DNA of 64,000 nucleotides from NCBI GenBank assembly GCA_019677205.1, contig JAAMXY010000487.1:62001-126000 (forward strand). The letters are read 5' to 3'. Positions 31,974 to 42,384 of this stretch are shown here, piece after piece. Below the pieces are notes generated by a model. The model searched no databases and was not told the DNA's origin. It worked only from the letters and a program-made list of their open reading frames with translations. Source of the DNA: Pinguiococcus pyrenoidosus (Eukaryota > Sar > Pinguiophyceae > Pinguiochrysidales > Pinguiochrysidaceae). Every line of letters starts with the position of its first letter. The first letter of the stretch is position 1. Position numbers and translations under genes: made by a program.

Positions 31974-31975
31974 AT
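31576..31975 (-). CDS. Possible small two-exon gene, 115 residues, unknown
   Basis: Exons are 31975-31794 and 31741-31576. The first has ATG and reads MAAIEAVFASLRG, then a Pro/Gly/Ser/Arg-rich stretch. A GTAGGC donor and a CTCTATAG acceptor flank a 52 bp intron, and the phases match (2). The second exon runs 55 codons to TGA. No family is recognised. Support is indirect: ATG, splice signals and intron size suit this genome, and a minus-strand gene here would restore the strand alternation seen across the window. Its ATG overlaps an in-frame ATG of the myosin gene at 31974, so that gene would then start at 32061. Confidence 0.33.
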
Positions 31976-32060
31976 GACGTCTGATGCGCCCAATCGGCAG
32001 TCACGGAGGATCGACCGTCGACTGTCGCTCAGTCAAGCGACGCTTCGGGCGCCAGCGGTC

Positions 32061-35000
32061 ATGCCGGGGACCTTGATCTGGGTCGAGGACAGTGACGAGG
32101 TGCCACCCTGCTACCAAGTCGAGAAGTCGTTGCCCCTTTCTCTCTAAGCTGTGTACCGCTCGCAGGTCTGGAGGGAGTGCGAGGTCGTCTCTCAGGACAA
32201 CACGATCCTCAAGGTGACCAACCGCGACGGCCGGCGCGAGCAGGAAGTCGACCTGGGCTTCCACGAGCTGCTGCTGTCGAATCCCCGGGTGGTGGCCGAC
32301 TTGACGTCGCTGTTCTACATTCACGAGCCGGGCATCTTGGAGAACTTGCGAAGCCGCTCGTCGGCGCGGGTCATCGAGCCGTACACCTTCATGGGCACCG
32401 CGCTTCTGGCGGTGAATCCGCTGCGGCGCGTACCCTTCCCCGACGAGGCGGACTTCATCGGGAAGCCCTTCGACGCCGACCGGCCCCACCCCTTCGCCCT
32501 GGCGGAGCTGGCGTACCAGCAGATGCACCTGCAGGGCAAGGACGGCAAGGAGAAGCACTGCAACCAGTCGATCGTGATCAATGGCGAGAGCGGCGCCGGC
32601 AAGACAGAGACCGCCAAGATCGTCCTGAACTACCTCTGCCGCCGCGGCGCCGGTTCGCCGGGGACGCAGGGGTCTGACGTCGAGAATGAGAATGCGGCGG
32701 TCACCCAAGCGCTCTTGGATTCTTCGCCCGTCTTAGAGGCGCTGGGAAACGCCAAGACCGTGCGAAACCATAACTCGAGCCGCTTTGGCAAGTTCATCAA
32801 GCTGCTCTTCAAGCCGACGGCGACGGCGGACTTTGTGCTGGTGGGCGCGACCATCGAGACGTACCTGCTGGAGAAGTCTCGGGTGGTTCGGCAGGACGAA
32901 GGCGAGCGCAACTTCCACATCTTCTTCCAACTGCTCCGTGGTGCCGACGCCGGGCTGTGTGAGATGCTCTCGTTGTCGAGAACCGCCACGGACTACCGCT
33001 ACTTGAACACCTCAGCGAACGTCGTGCAGGGCATCGACGACGTCGCAGACTTCCAGAAGCTCTCCGACCGCCTCAGGAGCGTCGGCTACGCTGACGACGT
33101 CGTCCAGACGCTGTGGGAGATCCTGGCGGGGATCTTGCACCTGGGCCAGGTGCGCTTCGAAGAGGAGGACAGTGCCGAGGGCAGCACGGCCAAGGTGGCC
33201 GACCTCGAGCAGCTGAGCCGGGCGGCCAGCGTCCTGGGCTTCGAGGAGGCCTCGCTCAAGAGTATCCTGACGGAGCGGACCATGGCGACGGCCGGCGAGT
33301 TGTACACGATCAAGCTGACTCCGGAGGGAGCCGCGTACGCCCGCGACGCCGTCGCCAAGGCGATCTACAACTCGGTGTTCGAGGGCGTGCTGAAGACGGT
33401 GAACGCCTCGCTGGTGGATGAAGCCGTGGAGGCCACCAAGAAGGACCTTGCGTTCATCGGCGTCCTGGACATCTTCGGCTTCGAGTGCTTCGAGCAGAAC
33501 AGCTTCGAGCAGCTGCTCATCAACTTCGCCAACGAGTCGCTGCAGAACACCTTCAACACGCACTTTGTCGCGGCGGAGCTCCGCCTCTTCGAGGCCGAGC
33601 ACATCGACTGCGACATGCGCCTGGACACGCTGCCCAACAACCAGGGCTGCGTGGACATCATCTCGGCGCGGCCGGACGGCATCTTGTCGATCCTAGATAT
33701 CGTGTCGCACCTGCCCAAGCCGGACGACAACAAGTTCTGCAGCCGCGTGCACGAGAAGCACAGCAAGAGCAGCTTCTTTCCACGCACGCATCCCAAGGAC
33801 AAGCGGGAGAAGTTCTGCATCAAGCATTTCGCCGGCACCGTCCAGTACCAGATCGGAGACTGGATCGACATCAACAACGACAGTGTGCCGGACGCCTACA
33901 CGGAGCTCGTGCCGTCCAGCGCCAAGCTGCCGCGCATTGTAGATTTTGGCCGGGTCGCGTCGATGAAGAAGGGCCACAAGCGTCGCCTCACGAAGGCCAC
34001 CGTGGCCAGCGTGTTCGTGAAGAACATGGTGGCGCTCACGCAGACGCTCAACCACACCACGTGCTGCTTCATCCGCTGTATCAAGCCCAACTTCAGCATG
34101 GAGGCCGGCGTCTTTGACAGCAAGTACGTCACGCTGCAGCTGCGCGCGCTGGGCGTGCTGAAGACCTGCGAGGTGCTCAAGGTGGGCCTGCCCACGCGGC
34201 TGCACTACACCGAGCTGCACGGGCTCATCGAGAAGCTGCCGAACCCCAGCGAGGCCAAGGCCATCTTCGAGGACGAGCCCGAAGAGGTGCTCATCGCCAG
34301 CCTGCTCTTCGCCTTCGAGGTGGACCCGGAGACCTACCGCCTGGGCCGCACGCGCGTCTTCTTCCGCTCCGGCCAGATCGCCACGGTGCAGTACATCTTG
34401 AACCACGACGTCTCGGATCCCGAGAAGAGCGCCAAGATCGTGGCCCGGCTGCGCCACGCCTACGAGGCACGGCAGGAGGCCCAAGAAGCCGAGCGCCAGG
34501 CCAGACTCGCTGCGGACGAGGCAACAGCGAAATACGCGGCGCTCAAGGAAGAGCTGAAGACGGAACTCGCAGCGGTGGAGGCGGAGAGCCCCGACGCGGT
34601 GGCTGACGTGGGCGACATGGACGCGGCCACCGCCTCGGCGGTGGCCGAGGTCCGCGAGCACTTGCTGCCGTCGCTGGACGTTGCCGAGCTCGTCCGCGTC
34701 GCCGGCGAGAAGGTGAAGCGTCTGCGCGAGGATCGCGACGCCGCGGAAGAAGTGGACCGGCGAGAGATCGCCAAGTACCTGGACGAGGTGGAAGAGGCCT
34801 TTGTGGACGTGGAGCAGATGTTCCACACCTGCGAGCAGCTGCGCAGCAGCGTCGAGTGGACCCGCGACGAAGTGCTGAAGATCCAGACCCACACGGCGTT
34901 GTTGGAGTTGTGGGAGAACTTGTGCGTGCTGCAGGCGAAGATCACCGAGGTTGAGACGGCTGCGTCCGAAGCTGCCGACGGCGCCGCACGCTGCCAAAGC

Positions 35001-37023
35001 CAGTATGCGCTGGCCAAGAGCGCCACCGCGACGTCGCTGTCTCAGCATGCCTTGGAAGTGGTGGCCGAGCTGGCGGCGGGGCTGGCGGGTGTGCGCGAGG
35101 CCGAGGAGCGTCGGGTGACGCTGTGGAGCTCGTGCTTGGATGAAGCCAAGCGCTGTCGCGAGGAGTGCGCCAAGGCCATCGAGTTGGCGGAGCGCTGCGC
35201 GAGCAAGGCGCAAGCCGCCATGGAAGCCTTGCACCAGGCGAAGATGGCGAGGCTGGTGGAGGAGGAGCGCTTGGCAGAGGAGCAGCGCCGCAAGGAGGAG
35301 GAAGAGCGGCAGCGGAAGGCGGAAGAGGAGAGACGAGAGCGTGAGCTGCTTGCCAGGCAGGAAGAAGAGGAGAAAGCCGCCGAAGCGCGCATGGAAGAGA
35401 GGTATGGCATGCTCTCAGCAATGGCGCACGACGCAGCAGCTCTGACATGCCGCTTCCTCACAGGTTAAGCTTCAAACGGCTGTCGGCCAGTCTACCCGAG
35501 GGTTGCGCCACCGATCTGGAGCAGATTGACGTGAGTGGCTCGCCGCATCTCGTGCCCGACTCGCACTTGTCCCGGAAACACCGCCAGGGAAGTCTCGACT
35601 TTCTTCTTGGGCCGGTGCCGTCACCGCCGGTAAGTCCAGTCTTCCGACGCAAGCATGGGTTTTGGCATTGCAGGCCTTGGCCTTCGATTGTGGCAATGAT
35701 CCAATTCAACCTATGTTCTCACACTCTCTCTCTCTCTCTTCTTTCTCTCTTTCTCTCTTTCTCCCTCTCTTTGATTTCGCCAAATGCCAAAAAGGTTGAA
35801 GATGGGGACAAGCTGCCGCCCGGCTGGGTGTACGAGCTCGAGGGGAACCTGCCGTCTCCGGCGTACCGCAACCTGCTCACCAAGGAGAAGACGGCCAAGA
35901 GGCCGTCGCTTCCCGCATCCAGTCTCCGGCAGACTTCCGCCGGGGAGAAGATGGCCGGACTTGCAGCGGTGAACGATCCCGAACCCGCCGCCAGACATAT
36001 CTCCGACTCTGTGCGCAGTGCGCTGAACCTCCAGCCGCAGGAGGGGGCTCTTCTGCACGCAAGATTGGACCCGGACGCGGTGAAGTATCACCCGTGCTAC
36101 GTGACGCTCGCGGAGAGCACCTTGGAGATCTACCAGCGCAAGTCGGACATCGGGTCCAGCAGCTTTGAGCAGCACGTCCTGGAGCTGTCCAGCTTTATCC
36201 AGCTTACGCATGTCGCTCATGGCTTCGCGGTGATCACGGGGAGGGAGCGCATGGATTTCGCGGCCAAGGACGATGCCGACCTGACGCGGTGGACCTCGAG
36301 CATCATGAACCACATCCACGCAGTGAGCCTCGAGCTGGAGAAGGTCGAGGAGGACCAGACGAAACGCAGGAGCCCGGACGGCAGAGAAGTGTACATGGAG
36401 CTCAGCCCGGAGTTCAACCCGCAGCCGGTGCTCTTCGAGGCACGCGACGACGGAGAGCGCACCGGAAAGTTTGTGGTAAGTGCGGCCTGGCCTGGCCGCC
36501 CGCGCGCTGCTCGCGGTCCTCACCGAGGATCCACGCTCCACGCAGGTCCCCGGCGAGATCGTGGCTGTCCGAGAGAGCAAGACGGAGGGAGAGACCGTCT
36601 ACCTGAGGCTTTCGGAACCGACCGGCTGGGTCCGGCGCGACAACCGCGAAAGCGGCGCGAGTATGTACAAGGAGACGCGCGCCGCTCCCCTCTCTGATGA
36701 CGAATGGTATGCTCCGTATATCCTCATACATGGTTGCCTGCGGATTGACGCCACGCCAGACTCGGGTTGGCACAACCCAACATCCTAATTCAAACCCCTT
36801 TTGCTTCCGCAGGTGCCGCGTCATGACTGACGCGCTATTGAAGGCGCAGGCGGATGCGCAGCGGGCAATCCAGCTGCGGCAGAACGAAGTCCAAGCCATC
36901 GAGCGGCTCACCCTGGAGAACCAGATGCTCGCCGAGCAGCTGCGTAGAGCTGGTATTGTCGATGACGATCATGGGATCCCGGTCAAATGCTGCGGGGTCA
37001 ATCCCAAGTGCGTCGTGTCCTGA
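32061..37023 (+). CDS. Unconventional myosin heavy chain with coiled coil, PH and SH3-like tail
   Basis: Exons are 32061-32117, 32166-35401, 35464-35629, 35795-36475, 36546-36706 and 36813-37023, giving 1503 residues. The motor has an N-terminal SH3-like start (GTLIWVEDSD), P-loop GESGAGKT (about 159-166), switch I NHNSSRFGK (about 220) and switch II DIFGFECF. It also has the QLLINFANESLQ region, the actin-binding CFIRCIKPN block and the converter (YRLGRTRVFFRSGQ). The neck lacks a clear IQ motif; a helix (VARLRHAYEARQEAQEAE) leads straight into E/A/K-rich coiled coil. The tail has an LPPGWVYEL piece like half a WW domain, a PH domain (about 1215-1315), an SH3-like segment (VPGEIVAVRES...GWV) and a terminal coiled coil ending in CCGVNPKCVVS. 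It is probably a membrane-linked cargo motor. An in-frame ATG at 31974 would add 29 residues. Confidence 0.9.
35711..35772. repeat. CT-rich microsatellite in myosin intron 3
   Basis: A run of CT and CTTT units forms a long pyrimidine tract inside the 165 bp intron 35630-35794, upstream of the acceptor. Confidence 0.8.
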
Positions 37024-37044
37024 GTGTCACCAGTTCCTTTTGAC

Positions 37045-37068
37045 CGCCCGCCCGCCCGCCCGCCCGGC
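37045..37068. repeat. Short GCCC tandem repeat
   Basis: About five GCCC units lie in the presumed 3' UTR of the myosin gene, just before the convergent PREY-like gene. Confidence 0.75.
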
Positions 37069-37294
37069 TTTTAGAAATAGAAAGCTGTCATTTGCGCACA
37101 TGGCTTCCCATTCATCGCGTCCGTTAATCGGATACCGTCGTTCGCCTGCTCGTCTTCACGCGCCACGGGGCTCCACAACTTCGTTCTCGTCTAACCTTTC
37201 GAACTTGCGCCGCTCAGACTTCGCCCTCTCCTTCTGAGACGACTCCGCAGTCTCAAGAATCCTCCAAAGCTTCACAGCACCACAGGGACATCAG

Positions 37295-37606
37295 CTACTT
37301 TTCGGGCGTCTCCGGCTCGATCTTGCCGTTGTCGTCGAGGAACTTTCCCGACCAGGGCAGGAAGTCGGGCAGCTTGTCGTCCCCGAGCGGCCAGGCAACC
37401 CCCGCCTCGTCACTGACGAAGGCCTTCTGGGTCTCGTCAAAACGAACGGGCTTCTTCGTGAACGGACAGCCCAGCTTCTCCTCCAAGTCGACTGGAAGCC
37501 CGGACGAGCTGTCGCTGAAGGTCCAAAACCGAGCGCTGCAGACTACGCGCGGAGGCCGAAGATGCCGACTATACGTGAGGAGGGTGCGAGGGCAGCGCAT
37601 GGCCAT
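37295..37606 (-). CDS. PREY (PYURF/Trm112p-like) small mitochondrial protein
   Basis: The single exon encodes 103 residues. The first 30 or so are basic and Ser/Arg-rich without acidic residues, as in mitochondrial presequences. The core LEEKLGCPFTKKPVRFDETQ...SDEAGVAWPL matches the Trm112p-like fold of bacterial YcaR and animal PREY (L-x-x-L-x-CP-x-TKxPL-x-Y...E-x-G-x-AYP). PREY binds and stabilises methyltransferases needed for coenzyme Q and complex I assembly in the mitochondrion. Only the first cysteine of a zinc-type site is kept. Both ATG codons at the start are in frame. It is head to head with adenylate kinase, another mitochondrial protein. Confidence 0.75.
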   Translation of the reverse strand: MAMRCPRTLLTYSRHLRPPRVVCSARFWTFSDSSSGLPVDLEEKLGCPFTKKPVRFDETQKAFVSDEAGVAWPLGDDKLPDFLPWSGKFLDDNGKIEPETPEK

Positions 37607-38097
37607 TTTGACGGCAGAACGAAGGGGTTAAGCGGCGTTTGACGGCGCAGACGTCAGAGAGGCGCATCCCTCCGAGGGGACTATAGTGTGCAACTTTATT
37701 GTGACCGTCTGAATACGGCTTGTTGAAGTCCGCCTTGATTGGCAACATGCTTCATCTCGATTCGTCAGAGCACAAACTTTAATATACAATATATGGCCAC
37801 AAGCCAATTAATACACGGTTGTCAACGAAAGTAGATATATTATAAGCGAAATAGTAGAGCACATAATTTTGCCATACCATGCACATATTTGACATCGTCC
37901 CACATTTCCCGCGTGAATTTCCTCGTCATTGCCCGGAAACTCTGTCCGAAGTCTGCGCCTTCCACGCGGACTTCTGAAGGCGAGCGCGCGTTCTTTAGTG
38001 CCCATTTTCGAGTTCTCCAGCTTTTCTTTTTGCGACGGAGAGTCGCTCGAGTCGCAGATTTTGAAGGCGTAGGGCCAGACGCGCGTTCGCACTCAAC
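37607..38097. other. Head-to-head intergenic region (PREY-like / adenylate kinase)
   Basis: 491 bp. The middle (about 37770-37900) is AT-rich. It must drive two mitochondrial genes in opposite directions. No other feature was seen. Confidence 0.4.
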
Positions 38098-39035
38098 ATG
38101 TTCGGTGGTCTTCGGAACCTTCGCTGGTTCCGCAGCTTGTCGAGCCGTCACTACACCGCCTTGATCACGGGACCGCCGGTACACGTCGCTAGTTGATGCG
38201 GGCATTGCGCCAGGGAAAAAAGGCTGATGTCGCGCTGTGCTAGGGCGGAGGCAAGGGCACGATCAGCAAGTACCTCGTGAGGGACTTCGGCTTCACGCAC
38301 CTGTCCACGGGAGACCTGCTGCGCCAAGAAGTGGCCGCAGGCTCGGATCTCGGCCTGAAATGCAAGAGCTTCATGGACTCTGGCGACCTGGTGCCGGACG
38401 AGCTGATTGTGGATCTGGTGCTGAAGGAGGTGGCGGCGCAGAAGGAGAAGAACGACGAGCTGCATCTGCTGCTGGACGGCTTCCCGCGAACCCGGCCGCA
38501 GGCGGAGGCGTTGGAGGAGAAGCTTCCGATCGACGCGTCCATCAACTTGGACGTGCCCCCTGACGTCATCGTGGGAAGAATCAGCAGCCGGTGGATTCAT
38601 CCGGCCAGTGGCCGCAGCTACGCCTACGATTTCAACCCGCCGAAGGTGGAGGGGAAGGTGCGTTGCCGTCGCTTCCTGCACTCGGGACGATTCGCCCCCC
38701 GCTGCTGCCGTTTCCTTCCTTTGTTTCTTTGCTTCGTTTTTGCTTCTGCTTCATGTTCTTTTGCTGAATGGCGCTTTGCTGCGATGCAGGATGACGTGAC
38801 GGGAGAGCCGCTGATTCAGCGAGACGATGACAAGCCGGAGACGGTTCGCAAGCGTCTCGAGACGTACACGGAGAAGACGAAGCCTCTTCTGGCGTTCTAT
38901 GAAGAGAAGGAACTCTTGCAGAACTTCACGGGAACCGAATCTAAAGTGATCTATGCAGACCTCAAGAAGTGGATGGACGGCGTGCTGGGCCAGGTCGACA
39001 AGCCCGAGGCAGCCGAGGCTGCCTCCAACGTGTAA
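38098..39035 (+). CDS. Adenylate kinase, mitochondrial AK3-type
   Basis: Transfers phosphate between nucleoside triphosphate and AMP. Exons are 38098-38178, 38244-38657 and 38790-39035, giving 246 residues. The first exon is an Arg/Ser-rich presequence (LRWFRSLSSRHY) followed by LITGPP; the P-loop GPPGGGKGT is completed across the first intron. Next come the AMP-binding helix (HLSTGDLLRQEV), the DGFPRT motif, the LID (GRISSRWIHPASGRSYAYDFNPPK) and, after the second intron, DDVTGEPLIQRDDDKPETVRKRL. The LID and this last block match AK2/AK3 long-form enzymes. The LID has no zinc cysteines. AK3 proper prefers GTP; the specificity here cannot be told from sequence. Confidence 0.93.
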
Positions 39036-39167
39036 ATAGTCACGACTCCGGCTCGCCTAGCTCCCTTGCGTGCTTGTCGTTGTGTTTGTGTTGATCATCT
39101 GGACGGTTGGTAGCGAAACGAGTCCCCAATGAAGCCGAACGAAGGTTGATGATTCTGCAGCCCGTGG

Positions 39168-42015
39168 TCAAAACTCTATGGTGACTTCTCGCAGGAGCCG
39201 ATGTGCCGTGTCACCACCCGCGTCATCGAGCATGACGCGGATCAAAATCATACGCATCTGCAGATCGGCAGGAATGCCGCCCTCGAGGGATTCCACGTCC
39301 CTCTGAACTTCGTGGCTGACGTCTACAGTGTTCATGGAATAGCGGTGGCCCGTCTCGGAGTTCCAGACTTGAGAAGGTGTGCGCGTCGCAACCATCAACA
39401 TCTCGCCTTCACCGTGAAGTACAGCTGAGACTGCGTGCTTCGCAGCCTCCACTCCCTGCGCCTCGTTGGAGCTCTGCACGACGTCCACTCTTCGAATCCC
39501 GCCGCCAACGTTGAGCATCTTTGGGAATCCAATCAGCGCCAAAGCGGGAGGGCCCTCAGCCCGCCTCTCTCCGCCGTTCCCTTCGATCGGCCGCAGCTCC
39601 GTCACGGCGGCGATCTCAAACTCGCCTCGCCTCAAGGTGAACGGCAGAACCTCCGTTTCCCTCATCAGCCGTACTGCCCCCGACCACAGGTAGAGCACAA
39701 ACAGCTTTCCAGCGCTGCCCTCCGTGCTGCTTCCCGAACTCGGCAATCCGAAGGAAGCGACCATGTTCGGGGAGAACCTCCCGTGCTCCGCGTCTTCGCC
39801 ACCGTCGGCTTCGGCAAAGCGATACTTCCCTTCGGTCGCATCCCACGCCGTCCCAGCAACGTTGAAAGCGGCGAGGACCCCCGCGCCCGATGGGTTCGCA
39901 TTCCAAACCGTTAGAGGACCGTTGCCGGCCACGGTGACGTCCTTCAGGATGCAATCCCTGGTCGGCAGCGCCGAGCCGATGGGGGACGTCACCGACCCGT
40001 CGGCAAGAGTCAACGCGCTAAGGATGTCAACGTCGTGGTGGCCCGGACGATCTGAGATGTAGACGGGTCCACCGGACACGGCTCTGGCGGCGGCGTGCAG
40101 AAGCGCCCAGCGCGAGGCGCCCTCGGCGCCGCTCCCGCCCTCGGCGTCGCTCCCACCCTCTTGCTCCGGGAGGACCGACTGAAACATGTCCCAGTCGACG
40201 GTGCCCACGAAGGCCAGAAGTAGTGAATTGTGCGCGTTGGCGTGCACGTGCGCAGTGTGACTCGCCGGTTGCTTTGGATAGAAATCGTCGCTGCCTCGCA
40301 GGAGTGGCCGACCTCGCCAGTGTGTGGATATCGCAGCCAGCACCTGAGGCGCGTGGCACATGCAGTGAAGCACGAGCGGAACTCCATCCGACGCGAAGTG
40401 GGTCTCCGCAGACTTGCGCAGCATCCTGTGGATCAACGAGGCCAGCCTTCCGCTGCCGCCGTTCCCATCCGTGCCCAGCGAGGAGACCGCAGACTGCGCA
40501 TCGATCTTCACCCCATCCCCGCCAACCCTGCCAATGACGTCGTGCATTTGCTCGTAGAGTTGTAGGAAGTCGTCTTCGAGGATTCTTGGGCGACCGACAC
40601 CTCCGTTGGAAGTGAGGGCAATGTCCGTCAGCAGCTGCGGCTCGTGGTGAAGGATTCCGTCAGAGAAGCGGGGGTACTCGACCTCTGCGCCGAGGCCGCG
40701 GAAAAGAGGCTCTTGGCTCAGGCCCGCCCAGTACCCAAGCAGAGCGTGCCAGAACAGCACCGACTCCACCCCCAAGTCGTTCTTCATCACTTTGATCATC
40801 TCTCGTGCTTCGTGTTCAGGATCCGCTGCGCATGTCCCATCTGCGGCGAGGGTGAAGGATCTGCCGACGTGGGGACTTCGGAGGCGCTTGGGGTAGTGAT
40901 CGGCCGGCGGGCTGAGCTGCTCCGTGATGTCCACGTAGGGTTCCACAAAGCTCTCATCCTCGTCAACGTGGTGCGTGTCTTGCCAGCCATCATCCACGAT
41001 GACGAACTTGGGCCGCACCCCCTTCTCTCGCAACGCCCGCAGCCCTTCCCGCACGCGGTCGGCCGTCACGAAGGTGTAGAAGCTGTCCCAGGTGCACCAG
41101 CCAATGCCGCGCAGTAGAGGCGGCGTGGCCACTGAGGACGCCATGGCAGCATCCCACTGCTGGTAGGACTCCTTCCGATCAGCGGCCAGCGCGGCAACGG
41201 CGCTGGAAGGGTCATTTCCCCAGCGAAGACCGAAGCGAACGCCTCGGTGCAGCAAGTCGAAAGGGTCGTCTCCTCTCAAGCGTAGCACCCCAAGCAGGAG
41301 CTCTGTGGCTGCATCGGTATCAGCATCAGCAGCAGAAGCTGCCTGCTCGGGGGCAGCCACGGCTCCAGCTGCTGCAGCTCCAGCTGCTCCAACTCCTGCT
41401 TTGAGAAGCTCGGCTTTCTCGTCACCGGTGTCCAGAACCACCGACAGGGGGCTGTCCGGCCCCACCACAGATGCGCCTTGCGGCATCGTCGCTGCTCCTT
41501 GCAGCACAGCCGCCGCTCCTCGCTGCTGAACAGGCACCAGCAGCTCAAACTGGCCGCCTGCACGGCCGTTCTCCTGATACAGCAGCATCTGAGTCTCCGG
41601 CGGCGTCTCCTGTATGCCTCGCAGATGCCGTGGTCGTAGCCACCAGATCTTGAAGCGATGGACGCAGGTTCTACGATGAGAAGCCATCAGAGATCGTCGC
41701 TATCCTCGCGCACAACTGCGCAATCATAAGAAGCACAAGCGCTCACCCTGCCTCGATCGCATCTGGAAGATCAGGTATCCAAAACGCCTGAGAGGACACA
41801 CCGGGCATGGGACGCAGCTGCAGCAACTCGGCCGCCACCGGTAGTGGGCGTCCAAGCAGGGCGTCTGCATCCTTCCAGGCCGCTGCGAAGTTCGGCGCGC
41901 CCTGCATTGGACGCTGCGAGCTTATGGAGCCTCGGGAGAAGCCGCGAGCCTGCAGATTCGCCAGCAGCGCAGCTGTGACGAGAGGGCTCAGGAAGTGCGG
42001 GCGACGTGCGGGCAT
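39168..42015 (-). CDS. Raffinose synthase / seed-imbibition-family glycoside hydrolase (GH36-like)
   Basis: Exons are 42015-41747 and 41670-39168, giving 923 residues. Members transfer or hydrolyse alpha-galactosyl groups (raffinose, stachyose, or alkaline alpha-galactosidase). Family blocks are RFKIWW after the junction, IGWCTWDSFYTFV, FVIVDDGWQD, VFWHALLGYWAG, the nucleophile motif KIDAQ, RGSDDFYPKQPASHT, DWDMFQS, and ISDRPGHHDVDIL with TRDCILKD. An Ala-rich low-complexity insertion lies near residues 175-210. The first exon has a possible targeting leader (MPARRPHFLSPLVTAALLANL). Exon 1 was required because the KIWW block lies just inside exon 2 and an ATG precedes it only by chance. Substrate cannot be deduced. 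Confidence 0.87.
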
Positions 42016-42384
42016 TGAAGCAGCGGCGAGGGCGGGAGATCGCCTGGGAAAATGGCGCGAAAATCAAGCCCGTTGGATCAATATCAATATGGGGCACATG
42101 GATTGCGATAATGTTCAAGACGTTCGCGGCGTTCATTGGTCCGTATCAATGATGGACGATTCTTAACGATACTGATCACGAGTTCTGTGAACGGCAAGTG
42201 GATAGGCGCTGCGGATTGGTAGTTGATCAAATCTTGCAGTATCCGCCAATATGAGATGAAAATACTGGGATCACAACTTCAATGCCAGCCCCAGCTGTGT
42301 GACGGCCAAATACCGTCGCAAAACTGGAAAAGCCCGCGAACGCCACAGACTGCCTTCGCAACAGCTCTTCTTCGCTTCTTCATC
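42016..42384. other. Head-to-head intergenic region (raffinose-synthase-like / CHI-like)
   Basis: 369 bp, AT-richer than the flanking genes (notably 42080-42260). It should hold both promoters. Confidence 0.4.
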
